From the NCBI GenBank assembly GCA_949752745.1, contig OX457031.1, positions 43,402,269-43,466,268 of the forward strand: DNA of 64,000 nucleotides. Direction: 5' to 3'. Numbering within the stretch: the first letter of the stretch is position 1; every line of letters begins with the position of its first letter. A model generated the notes under the pieces. It was given only the letters and a program-made list of their open reading frames with translations. It did no database searches and had not been told where the DNA came from. Of the stretch, positions 11,598 to 24,184 are shown piece after piece. Made by a program: the position numbers and the translations under genes. The stretch comes from Protula sp. h YS-2021 (taxonomy: Eukaryota > Annelida > Polychaeta > Sabellida > Serpulidae).

Positions 11598-13760
11598 TTA
11601 ATCAGAATCAGCAAATCTTTTCGGGGCTTTTCGCAATCGTTTCGAGCGTCGTGGCGCTTTAACTGGCGACTGCAACTTGTCCGAATCATCCGTAATTGGT
11701 CGATTTTTATCCGGATCGGACGTCCCTTTAGGTTTATCGTCAGATTTTCCTATTTCGTCCGAATTTTCTTTATCTGAGCCATCACCCGCACCCGAAATTG
11801 GCAAACTTTTCTCATCAGAACTTGGGTCTGTCCATTTCACTTTCACGAACTTACGCCTAGGGGGAATTGAGTCACTACTAGATGAGCTGTCATCAGCTTG
11901 TGAAATCTCACTCTTAGAATTTTTTTCCAGACCTAGATTCTGATCACAGTTTGGATCACTTTCAACAGTTTTACGTTCGTCTGTGTGTTCGTCTGCCGTG
12001 AGGGTTTCGGAATCAGAATTCTGTCTCTGTCCCTGGGAAGACTCGCTTTTATCCACAGGTAGACTGACGTTAGAGTTAGGACCGAAATAAGGTCTTAACC
12101 TATCCCTGTGCATTATTTTGGGCTTAGTACGGGGATTTAACTGTACTTTATAATTTACATCCCCTATCCGCTTAATAATTGTAAAAGGACCCTGCCATTT
12201 GCACATAAGTTTGGGCGATAAACCGGACTTTTTGCGAGGGATATGTACCCACGTTCTGGTCCCTACGCTGAAAGAACTGGCTTTTGCCCTGACGTCATAA
12301 TCACGTTTCTGTCTCTCTGCAGCCACCTTAATATTCTTTCTCGCTATTTCATGGGCTTGCTCAAATTTTTCCCTTAAATCCTTGACGTACGCATGTTCAT
12401 CAGGGAAATAATCTGTCTTTGGCCTGCCGATAATCAAATCAAGGGACATTTCTGTGGCACGGCCAAACATGAGCATATTGGGGGAAAGACCTGTGGACTT
12501 TTGGGGCGTGTTTCTGTACGCAGACATTACGAAACTTAGTTTTTCGTCCAAATTTCTCTGATTTTCATCCACAAGAAGGGAAAGTAGACTTTCGATCGAG
12601 GCATTTGCCCGTTCGATATACCCATCAGTCTGCGGCCTGTAAAAAGTTGTACGAACCTGGTCAATTTGCAACAACTGACACATTTCCCGGTACAAACCGG
12701 ACATGAACTGTGAACCCTGGTCACTCAGAATCATACGTGGGGTGCCCTACCTAAGTATAAATTCTTTAACCAAGACATTTGCCACCGTAACAGCTTCCAT
12801 ATTGGGAATTGGAAATGCTTCTATAAACTTTGTAAAATAGTCACCAATAACCAATATATACTGATTTCCACTTTCGGTTTTCGGCCATTTGCCGGAAATA
12901 TCGAGGGCAATTCTTTCCATGGGTGCTCCTACAGGAAAAGGCTTCAGGAGGGTGTTTTTCTTGTTTGGATTTGCCTTACGAGAGTTGCATTTATGGCAGT
13001 TTCGAACCCAGTCTGTCAAATCTCTCTTAAAACCATACCAGTACACCCTATTTCGCACAAAACCCAGTGTTTTGTCAACTCCCACATGACTACCACTCAG
13101 ACTGTCGTGCAATGCAGATAATACACCGGGGACTAGTATTCTTGGGAATACTAGTTGCCAAACTTCTCCCACCTTGTTTTCACTGTAGAAAGCCCTGTAT
13201 AAGACTCCATTTTCTACTTTCAATCTTTCCCAATCAGCCCATAACGATTTGATGGCTGGACTTTCGGAAAATATTTCATCCCAGCTCGGTTTAGGTTCAT
13301 TTTCCTCAAACTTTTCCAAAATGTAGGAAATTTTATTATCCTCCATTTGCGTTTTTCGCAAATCCTCGGGAGAATAACCTTTCAACCAGTTCGATTTTTG
13401 GCTCTGATCATCTCCAGACTTTGCATCGGTCTGAGCCACTGTATCAATACCATTGGATACCTGATCAATACTTCGAACGCAATTCTCACTAGCATTTCGG
13501 CTTTCTGATGATCCTAAAACACCCCTAACCCGTCTGGTTTGGTGTCCCTGTGCCAAATTATTTTTTCTGATTGAATTTTCCCTAGATTTCGGTCGGTTTT
13601 TCTTGATCTTTTTAAAGATTTCTGTAGCTTTCTGTCTCCTATCTTCAACATACTCAAATTCTTCAGAATCCACTCCCTCCCCACACTGCGCACATGGAAT
13701 CCGAGATAAGGAATCGACATTCTGATGCAATTTCTCAGCTCTGTTTGATATCAAAATCAA
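11598..13760 (-). pseudogene. pol: pol: RNase H end and integrase, with in-frame UAG
   Basis: The frame begins with the last RNase H motif (QNVDSLSRI). It then has an acidic linker and the integrase HHCC finger (HDSLSGSHVG ... CHKC). The catalytic core follows, with Asp in ALDISGKW, Asp in ILSDQGSQF and Glu in YIERANASIESLL. Next comes a GPF/Y-type C-terminal module (KWQGPFTIIKRIGDVNYKV) and an unusually long Ser/Asp/Lys-rich tail ending in a basic stretch. Catalytic residues are all present, but an in-frame TAG at 12747-12749 splits the core between the two Asp residues. Integrase inserts the cDNA into host DNA. Confidence 0.9.
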
Positions 13761-13845
13761 ATGGACCCAATATCTCTAACCGTCTGGCGAACGCCATCTA
13801 AATAGGTAGAGAAGAGAGGGATGGTCTGTTCTTAGGAGAAACTTT

Positions 13846-15210
13846 CTAGCCAGCAAGAAGTGTTTGTAATACGGTACAAAAATACACAACTGCCAACAAT
13901 TCACGTCTCGTCGTACAGTAATTAACCTCCGACTTATTTAGAGTACGGGAGCCATAACTGATGACTTTCTCGACGCCTTCTTGCGCCTGACTTAGAATAC
14001 CGGAAATACTGTGATTGCTCGCATCCGTATCTAATATAAATTGGCCTTCATCGTTTGGATATGCCAAAATAGGTGCTGTGGTCAGCAAGTCTTTCAGTGC
14101 ATCAAAACTAGTCTGACTTTTCTCTGACCACACGAATTCTTGGTCTTTTTTAGACAGATCATTCAAGTGTTTAGCAACGTCTCCATACTTCTTAATAAAG
14201 CTCTTGTAGTATGAACAAAGGCCAAGAAATCCTTTCACTTCCGTGAGATTCTTTGGTACTGGCCATTCTCGTACCTTTCTAATTTTCTCAGGGCAAGTGG
14301 AAATACCTTCTTCGGACACAATGTGACCCAGGAACGATACTGACCGCTGGAATAAAATGCATTTGGACGTTTTGACTTTAAAGTTAGCCCGAAGTAATCT
14401 GTCAAGGACTTGTATGAGATTTTCCAACGTTTTTTTTCAAACGTTTTGCCGTACACTATTAAGTCATCCATATAAATGAGGACTATTTTCCAGCTAAGGC
14501 CAGCCATTATCAGTTCCATTAAGCGCTGACATGTACTAGGACCTGAGTGCAAACCAAATTGAAACTCAAAAGCCCCCCTACCCGGCACCGCAAAACTTGT
14601 TTTACATGCATCTCTCGGGTCAAGCTCTATCTGATGGAAGCCACTGGCTAAATCTAACACATTGTAGAACCTGGAACCATGCATACTCTCAAGACAAGTA
14701 TCTATACGGGGCAAAGGGAAGCTATCGTACTTTGATCTTGCATTCACAGCCCTAGCGTCTAGACAAATTCTTATTTCTCCGTTTGCCTTTCGAGGACCAC
14801 GGAGATGAGGGCCGAATAACTTTCATTTCTAACAGCCTGTCAATCTCCTTATCTACGGCTTCTCGTAAATGGATAGGAACTTTTCTAGGGGGCAATCTGA
14901 CCGGTTTGTTATCCCCAGTGTCAATTTTATGTTTGACAACACGCGTTCTTCCTATATCAGTCGGACCGGAAGAGAACACACCTTGGAACTTAAACAATGT
15001 GTTCCTAACCTGGTTACTCTGTCCTAATTTTAGGGATCCACAACTACGGTCAAAATAGTTCTTGCAAATGCTTTGGTAAAGGACCTTGTACATCGCCCCT
15101 GACCTCGTTATCACTTTTCTCGTCCGAGATTTCGTGAGAAATTTGGTTAACGGCGGAAGAATTTTCTTTTCCGCCTTTAAACCTATGAATATCAACGAAA
15201 GGGTGAACAA
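13846..15210 (-). pseudogene. pol: pol: reverse transcriptase and RNase H, frameshifted
   Basis: RT begins with a VRLPPRKVPIHLREAV segment and continues through FPLPRID, LDLASGFHQIEL, the fingers and the catalytic YMDDLIVYG, then FLGHIVSEEGI and YYKSFIKKY. RNase H follows, with ILDTDAS and CTTRRELLAVVYF. Frame changes occur near 14800 and 14430, and again between 13846 and 13760. This copy cannot make a full polymerase, though the active-site residues survive. It is the central part of the Gypsy pol gene. Confidence 0.9.
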
Positions 15211-15460
15211 TAGCCATGTTGGTGTTTTTGTTCAAAACTACCGGCTCGTTATAGGGATTCATCACTCTTAAAGGAACTAAACCTTTGCTGGGATCTACCA
15301 AACTCTTGCTCAGCAACACTCCATGACTACTCAACGACGAAACAGGCTCCGTCATTGCACACTTAGCCATTTTACCCCTCTGGTGAACTAAGCATGGTAC
15401 AATACCTTCACTAAGTGGCGGAATAACGACAGTTTCACTCGCTGTCACCCTACACGCCAT
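15050..15460 (-). pseudogene. pol: pol: protease-RT connector
   Basis: A 136-residue frame reads ETVVIPPLSEGIVPC and then PLRVMNPYNEPVVL, like the segment between protease and RT in Gypsy Pol proteins. It is in a different frame from the protease upstream (shift near 15455) and overlaps the start of the RT frame. Confidence 0.7.
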
Positions 15461-15825
15461 TTTCTTTCCGCTTTCTTCCCGGAAACTCCATCCCCGTAAT
15501 TTAATTCACACTCTTTTTCCTTCATGAAATCAATCCCTAACAAGGCATCCGATTCGATTTCGGCAATAACTGTCGAATGAACAACTTCAGTAGTTTCAAG
15601 AATTATTGGCAAATCAACTACCCCAACAACTGGAAAATTACTGCCATCAGCTAAAGTCAGCTTATCTCGATATTCTCGCACTTCAGGCCGGTTTGATTTG
15701 GGTATTTTCTCAAAAATTCTTCTTGATAAAATTGTGACAGACGACCCAGTATCAATTACAAAATCTACCTCGGTCCCTATCACTGTACCCTTAACATATA
15801 AACCTGACAAACCAGTCTGAAGCAC
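15445..15825 (-). pseudogene. pol: pol: retropepsin-like aspartic protease
   Basis: The catalytic DTGSS lies in VDFVIDTGSSVTILSRR, and the partner motif ALLGIDFM lies ~75 residues later, as in retropepsins. The protease cleaves Gag-Pol. The domain itself is intact, but the frame is disconnected from gag upstream and from the RT region downstream, where the reading frame shifts near 15455. Confidence 0.9.
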
Positions 15826-15968
15826 GCTTGAGTTTATGAAATGCTCTTTTACAGGTCCTATATCACTTTCAAAGACTGGACTACGGACCTCGCTACCAGT
15901 CTCGCTTAGTTTTCCTTATCAGTTTTGGATTCTGCACGCGTCTTGCTATCTTTACGTTTTTCTTCTGG

Positions 15969-17994
15969 GCAAGACGAAGCGTAATGTTCCATTTTGTTGC
16001 AATTATAGCACTTTACCTGATCGAGGGGACTTTCTTCTTAGGTTTTTGGGCTTTTTCACTGGACAATTTTGACATCTGCTGGTCAAGTTGCTTTAAAAGC
16101 TTGGTCAACTGACCTGCTACTGCTTTCATCTCACTACTGCTGGAACCTTGTCTTGTCCCCTTTATCTTCTTTGTCCCCTTTATCTTCTTGCTCGGATTGC
16201 ACCTTGCTTTTGTCTTTAGCCTTTTTCTTACCTCTCTGCTGGCTTGCGGAACTCTCAGTTTCGGTCTTTATTTCTCTAAACGATTTCTTACCTGGAGTTT
16301 TCTGTTGCTCAGCCTTCTCGATCGCATCATACTCAATCGCAAGTAAAACTGCTTCACGCACACTTCTCAGTCTTTCGAGTTTAATGTGCATTCGCAACTC
16401 CCGATTGGGTAGGGCTTCGATAAAGTGCTGCAGGGTAAGAATTTTGATCATGTCACTTGGAGCCGGGGGATAGGCTTTCGCAACTAACCTGGATATGCCG
16501 TCTGACAGCTCCTGGTAGGACTATTTGTCTTTTTTAGTACGTCCCTGCAGCTGTGCCAGGAAAATTGCTGTCTGTCCCTCGGTACCAAATCGTTCTTCCA
16601 AAACTGCTTTCAGCGAGAAATAATCTCTGACCTGCTCACCATGCAATGTGGACAGCAATTTCTGAGCAGAACCCCTCAAACTAAACGCTAAGTACTTGGC
16701 CATTTCTTGTTCAGACCATCCATTTAATTCAGCACACATCTCGAAATAGACTAAATAGTCAGAGAGCGGTGTGTTTCCCTGATATTTATCTGAAAGAATT
16801 ATTTGTTTCCTGATTGTCTCTACCGGAAACGCTGTGGTCATGCTATTTGCTGCCTGTGGACTCGTGAATTTTGGGTCCACGTAGTCTTTTCGGCTATATG
16901 GCTGAGAAGTAAATTTTCTTAGCACTTCTCCGGGCATGACATTTACATTTCCCTCGTATTCAGGTGCAACCTCATGATAAGGTTTAAAAGCACCTGGACT
17001 TTTGTAACGAGTAGGCGATGGTTCTGACCTATGCCTTTGTTCTTCAGGAACAGATCTTGAATTTGCAAATTCTTGCAGCTTTGATTTCTCACTAGGAGGC
17101 CGGTACCCAAAACCTGAGACCTTTTCTTCCGAAAATATGGGAGGCAAATCTATACCAGAGACTTTGGGCGTACTACAGCGAGAGAAAGCAGGACCACGGG
17201 GACTTGACAAATGCTGAAACCTAGGACTTTTTGCGCGCACTTTGGCGTCAGAAAGATATTGTTCTTCCCAATTATCTTCCTACTCTGTATCAGCTTCATA
17301 CCCATATTCAAAACCCGTCTTTTCTTGGCTATGGATACCCGATCCCCGGGGTTTGCACGGTTGTTCAACCCCATAATCCCCACTTTTCCCTAAAAAGGAA
17401 GACTTGAGTGCCGAGTGCAACGGCTCGTCTAATTCGTCTGCCTGTGGAGCAGGCTGAGAAAAAGAAAAACGTTTCTTAACGGGATCTTCGGGAGTAGGAC
17501 CCTGATACTCCTGACTACGGGGAATAGGCAATTTCTCAATGAACACGCGTAGACGGTTCACAGTTTCCTGCAATTCCCTAACACTTTCTTCCCTACTCTC
17601 GATATAATTATCCCTTTCATCCAACGCACAATTGTCCTATCTAACATTTCCTCAAGCTGCTTTTCCCTATCACCGGACTGTTTTTCTTTCCATCTCATCT
17701 CCCGCTCATATTCTTTCTCTTTTCTCTCAAGCATACGCTCTCTTCTCTCAATTTCACGTTCTTTTTCTTCCATTCATAGGCAGACTTCACGGAACTCTTA
17801 GAAACTGAACAATAAAATCCCCAATCTTCGCTCTGGATTTTTGGTTTGGGCTCCCATTTAACAGTATCGGGCAAATCTTCGTAGCTGTTAAGCCTCTTAC
17901 AAGCCCCTAAAACTACCTCACTATTCTCCCAATCTTGACCATCCGGCCAGACCTCGTCGCTTGCCTCCGGTTTTTGATCAAAGCTTTTATCCAT
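15969..17994 (-). pseudogene. gag: gag: coiled-coil/capsid/CCHC nucleocapsid, frameshifted
   Basis: The likely start is ATG at 17994. A Glu/Arg/Lys-rich coiled-coil region follows (17560-17770). A capsid-like retrotransposon-gag segment comes next (16521-17240, with MAKYLAFSLRGSAQKLL and LEERFGTEGQTAIFLAQLQG), then a charged linker (16134-16451). A zinc knuckle of the form CYNCNKMEHYASSC (C-x2-C-x4-H-x4-C) lies at 15969-16010. Frames change near 17770, 17600, 17260 and 16500, so Gag is not continuous. Gag forms the particle that packages element RNA. Confidence 0.85.
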
Positions 17995-18000
17995 AGTTTA

Positions 18001-18647
18001 CGTACGCCAAACTTTACTTTCTCGAGCTTGAAACAATTTATCCGTATCAGAAAACACAATGAATATGCCGAATAGAGATTCTATCCTCAATTTTCGAGGA
18101 TAGAACCCAAGCTTTTCTAAAATCACTAATTTTCACCACGTGGATATTACTTTCTCAGTTCGAGGAAAAACAGGTTGCCAGACCGAAAATAACTGCATTC
18201 GATTTTCTCGCGAACGGATATTAGGACCTGATTGTTACCTCAAATGATGAAAAGAATACTCACGATTAAAAGGGATATCGGCAGCGACAACGGATCTGAT
18301 CCCAATGCCTACTGTCACGGTAGGGCCGTTCCGGGCACTTGAAACTGTGGTAAAATCCTGCGTGACACCGTAGCATTGAGTTACACCACAGACACGGCTG
18401 ATATGCCCAGTTATTAGCTTTGTGGGCCCAGAACGCTGACGAGCGGATCTTCCCACACTAAAAACAATAGAAGCGGGACGGCAGGTCTCTTGGTACGGTG
18501 CTGGCACTGTTGTTCTGCTCGTTCATCTACTGAAACGACAGAACATAGGAAGCCTTTACTCACTATCCGTTTTTTTCTTTAGGTTCGTCTCTTCCAGATT
18601 AAAAAATAAAAAGAATTTGATCCAGAAAAGATCCTGATGACTGCGCT
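18001..18647 (-). other. 5' leader of the Gypsy element
   Basis: This is sequence between the 5' LTR and the gag start. It contains a perfect 10-bp inverted repeat (18079-18105). A 90-codon open frame at 18235-18507 has no recognised homology. No clear tRNA primer-binding site was found next to the LTR. Confidence 0.6.
18079..18105 (-). promoter_or_regulatory. Perfect hairpin in the retroelement leader
   Basis: TTCTATCCTC (18079-18088) pairs fully with GAGGATAGAA (18096-18105) around a 7-nt loop. It lies ~85 nt upstream of the gag ATG in element orientation. Leader hairpins often act in RNA packaging or translation; the role here is inference. Confidence 0.65.
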
Positions 18648-19501
18648 CCCTCGTAATACTGCCAATTAGAGAACCGACAGTACGACGACGGTGTCGCTTG
18701 GGGAGGTCGATAAAGGGTTGTTTTAGTGTGTGTTGCCACCCCAATTAGCAACACGACCCTCGTTCTCTTACTATCCGAAGAGTGACAAAGATGCACTTTT
18801 CAGCTAGTGAAAAGCGCGACTCTTCCAGCGTTAAATGACGTAAAGAAGAGTTAGAAAAGATGCACTTTTTGCCAGGTTAAAAAGTGCGACTCTTCGGGGC
18901 TGTTTCTTTCCGAAACACCCTGTTTAATCCAAAACTGAACTTCAATAAAAAGACATAACTTTTATCGGTGATCTTTAAATTTATTCCACTATTTCTTAAC
19001 AGATTTTCTTTCACCTTGCTATCTTTATTCTCGGTTTCCACAATGGCTGTCGGGTAAAGCTCTCTCTCTCTCTTTCTTGCTCAATCTCTGTCAGTCTCTC
19101 TTTGCCTGTCTGCCCTCTCCAGCCTCGCCTGGGAGTTTTTATTCCCCGGCTATCCAGAGAGGGACTCCCCATACAGCCAATGAGAAACCGAATTGACCCG
19201 CGGAGGAATCTGGACATGACAACATTGCTAATTAGTTATAAAGAAATAATAAGAAAATATTCAAAATACGAAGATAGTGGCGGAGCTCTTTCCGAAAATC
19301 ATTGCCTAAGAAGGGAATGGGTCTCGGGTCGTTGGCTGCCGGGAGAGTTTTGGGGCCTATTTTTTATGCTGCCAAGCCAATGGGACCGTATTTTTCGATG
19401 GTCGCGTCCAGAAACCTAGCCAGGCCCGTATTCTAAAAATCTCTAAAAATTCTAACCAAAATATATATAAAAGAAAGAGGGCGACAACCCTAGGGTTTTC
19501 A
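18648..19501 (-). repeat. 5' LTR of the Gypsy element
   Basis: Direct repeat of 6514-7335, with the outer edge TGAAAACCC read from 19501 on the minus strand. Compared with the left LTR it carries about 40 extra nt around 19286-19330 and lacks 10 nt near 19015. The rest differs by a few substitutions, which suggests a fairly recent insertion. Confidence 0.93.
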
Positions 19502-20150
19502 GAAGAGCTCCTCAGAGGTGAACTGTTTTATAACAACGCTGCCGGTTCACCACCCGAAAGTGTAAATCGAAAACCAGCTTTATACCGGAAACTATCGAAG
19601 CATTCCCGCCCGATTACTGCCGATTAAGCTGTCGGGGATACCCGGGAGAGAGCATATATAATAAAGGTTTGGAAATTTTGAAGTTTGCCCAAATTGCTGA
19701 GTTGTCATTTTACAAGCTGTTACAATATGATGAACAAAAATAAAAATTTTATTTTCTAAGACGGCGTCAATTTCCAAATGTTGATATAACTGCCGAAAGC
19801 CAACAAAATATTGCATTATCGCTCGCAGTGCTAGCTCTCAGTCAGTGCTTCCTTATATTTCCTCGGTATATCTTTGTCAGGGCTTCGAAACCTTCCATAC
19901 GCTAATAGGGGTCAAGGTATGAGCCACGAATCCTGCATAACAGCCCCTGTTCAAGTATTTGCTGAAAGTTCACTCACAATATACCTTTTTTATACCAGTA
20001 GTAGGCATAAATTTTAATGGTTCAAGAGAAGTGCTCATTAAGTATAAAAAAAAGTTAGTTTCATGCCACATTCACGAGGCATGACGTTATAGAGCTGTTT
20101 CAGACTAAGCTGATCAAATCGTGCGGTTGAGCTCAGCTGCCGTATGTTTG
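19502..20150. other. Flank between the LTR element and the Helentron-like repeat
   Basis: No gene or known repeat was recognised. Confidence 0.4.
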
Positions 20151-20151
20151 T

Positions 20152-21365
20152 TATCCCCCGTGAAACGGAGGGATACGAGGGAGCGGAGATAGAAATGGTT
20201 ACAGTAGATCGTAATTGGTGACAACAAAATGTTCAATTCCGACTAAACTTAATTAGCCAGATGCAAATTTGGCGACCTTTTATGCTCAAATCTTCCTTAT
20301 TTTGCGATATGTGACAAATAAAAATTGTTTTCAGCCACGGAAGATGGTCTTTTCAATTTCACCAATTTGGATCTACTGTAGCCATTCGTTCTCCTCCCCC
20401 TTGTATAGGTTTGAGATTGTCCGTCCGTCTGTCCGTCCGTCCGTCCCCTCTTCAAGCTAAGGACTTTGTGGACACCACTTCTATATCAACATAGCATAAT
20501 TCAGCTTTCATATTTCATACAGGCAAAATATAGGGTATAAAGATGTGCAACGTCAAGGTTTCAGTTTGATCGAAGCAAAATTGACAAATTGACAGGCTTT
20601 TGAAAATCGTCGAAAATAGACATATGTGCACATGTATAGGACTTTGTGGACACCACTTCTATATCAACGAAGCATAATTCAGCTTTCATGTTTCATACAG
20701 GCAAAATATAGGGTATAAAGATGTGCAACGTCAAGGTTTCAGTTTGATCGAAGCAAAATTGACAAATTGACAGGCTTTTGAAAATCGTCGAAAATAGACA
20801 TATGTGCACATGTATAGGACTTTGTGGACACCACTTCTATATCAACGAAGCATAATTCAGCTTTCATATTTCATATAGGCAAAATATAGGGTATAAAGAT
20901 GTGCAACGTTAAGGTTTCAGTTTGATCGAAGCAAAATTGACAAATTGACAGGCTTTTGAAAATCGTCGAAAATAGACATATGTGCACATGTATAGGACTT
21001 TGTGGACACCACTTCTATATCAACGAAGCATAATTCAGCTTTCATATTTCATATAGGCAACATATAGGGTATAAAGATGTGCAACGTCAAGGTTTCAGTT
21101 TGATCGAAGCAAAATTGACAAAATGACAGGCTTTTAAAAATCGTCATAAATCGACATTTATCTAGCCTGAAAAAATGCTTTACATTAGATTAATAAAAAA
21201 TAGATTCGGGTTATATCTGTTCAAAGACAGTTTGTAGTATTGTTGATTTGTCGTTCAAGGAAGGGTGTCCAGTTTCCTGTCAATGGTAATCCATTAGCTT
21301 AGATATTGCATAGGGGTAATATTTAGGGTTTCACGGGGGATATTGCTGCTCTCTGACAGCATCTA
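20152..21365. mobile_element. Helentron-like (HINE/pearl-type) non-autonomous element 1
   Basis: The 5' end TATCCCCCGTGAAAC (20152-20166) is the inverse of GTTTCACGGGGGATA (21328-21342). The right end is followed by a short hairpin, TGCTG/CAGCA (21344-21348 with 21357-21361). Between them lie a GTCC microsatellite (20419-20448), four 178-bp tandem repeats and a unique tail. Subterminal inverted repeats, a 3' hairpin and an internal tandem core are hallmarks of Helentron-associated elements and of bivalve pearl elements. No transposase or helicase ORF is present, so it must be mobilised in trans. Exact ends are uncertain. Confidence 0.7.
20460..21165. repeat. 178-bp tandem repeat, four copies
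   Basis: Copies start at 20460, 20638, 20816 and 20994, each exactly 178 bp from the last; the fourth decays after about 21140. The first three are nearly identical, which implies recent amplification or homogenisation. The unit contains TGTGCAACGTCAAGGTTT, which is partly shared with the second element at 25967-26590. Confidence 0.95.
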
Positions 21366-22559
21366 GTTTACGTTCGATCTCACGCGCCCACGCTACATTG
21401 ATAGATGGATTCGTGTCAAATTTTGTACACGGCTTCTCTGGACCCTTCCGCAGTGCAGTAACCAAAAATTTTCAGGATGGGACTTAAATTGGCAAAATGG
21501 CGGATTTTTCAAAATCGGCGCTGTACTTAGCGTACCTACGGCAGTCTCACGCGCACACTGTTCATTGATTGAGTCGTTAAAATGTTAGACACTACGTCTA
21601 CCTATCCTTCGACTTTTAAATTTTGCGTAGTAAACACGCAACAGCCTTACACACTCCATATCGCCCACGGGGGATAGACGTACGCCTCGAGACGTGGTAA
21701 AGTTGTTACATGGGGTCCTCGAGTGAAGTTGACTCGTGTAACCGTGGCGTGGATAGGGATTGAAATGGTAATGTACTGGGATATATTCATAAAAGATTGC
21801 GCGGAAACTTGGGCAAATGTTTGGCACTGTGGGATGAGGAGAGAGAGGTGGGGATCTAGGTTATCCATCAAGCAATTTATTCAAATAATAAAAAGCGTAT
21901 TTCTTATAAAATTATATTTTAAGTGCGAAGTGATCAGTCTGACGTGAGTTTTCTGCCATTCCTGAGGTTTGAAATGACATTGACAACTAACATCTCGCTC
22001 CCTCCTACACGCAAAGTTAGAATGAAGCGAGTTTTTTTTTTATTGCGAAGATTTAAGAATGTACAAATTAACAAATGCTGACGATTTACCACTGACCCTG
22101 CTGGTGTCCAGTCAAGCATATAATTTGGCCATAACTCTGCTTGCTATATCCACTGCACATGCGGATGTTTTATGGTTTCATCCTGCACGTTACCATTTTT
22201 GTCCCCATAAGTTCTTCAGTTGTCGCCCAGATGTTGACAAAATTTTAAGTACCGCAAGGAATTAACTTTTTTTGCATTTTGCGTTGTTTGAATATTTCGA
22301 TTTTTATTTATTTATTATTATTATTTTTTTGCATTTGAAATGTCCCATTGAAAACTTGAGTTATCGCAGCACAGATTTGTACCTTAGTAGCCTCTCCTTG
22401 AGATGCGCATGTTGGCGCATGCTGCTGAACTTCAACAAAGCTGTTTACCCAGAAATCCAGGAGACTGCCAATTCTGTGTACTTTTGACGGTAGCTATGTG
22501 GAACAACGGTTTTTACCTGTTTGTTTGGCCGTGTCATTTTTTAGATTTTGTTTTAACAG
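21366..22559. other. Upstream region of the HP1 gene
   Basis: No protein gene was recognised. A transcript exon carrying the HP1 5' UTR should lie here, because a 3' splice site (TTTTGTTTTAACAG) ends at 22559 just before the ATG exon, but the exon could not be placed. Confidence 0.4.
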
Positions 22560-22569
22560 ATCTGTCAGC

Positions 22570-24184
<1,615 letters not shown>

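Larger units (their letters stand above)
6514..19501 (-). mobile_element. Ty3/Gypsy LTR retrotransposon with extra 3' region
   Basis: Two long direct repeats (6514-7335 and 18648-19501) bracket gag, protease, RT, RNase H and integrase, all read on the minus strand, so the 5' LTR is on the right. The total is ~13 kb, larger than common Gypsy elements, because ~4.2 kb lies between the integrase stop (11598) and the 3' LTR. That region carries two zinc-finger ORFs and a triplicated repeat. A purine-rich tract abuts the 3' LTR. The domain order PR-RT-RH-INT identifies Ty3/Gypsy. gag-pol is broken by several frameshifts and one in-frame UAG. No matching target-site duplication or clear primer-binding site was found, so the outer left boundary (6506-6514) is approximate. 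Confidence 0.93.

Noticed and set aside
20460..21165. Regular repeat array considered as CRISPR
   Set aside because: Units are 178 bp, directly abutted and without spacers, in eukaryotic DNA; it is a satellite-like array within a mobile element.
22272..22559. Open frames upstream of the HP1 ATG
   Set aside because: They run into a clear intron end at 22559 and show no homology; they are most likely intronic.
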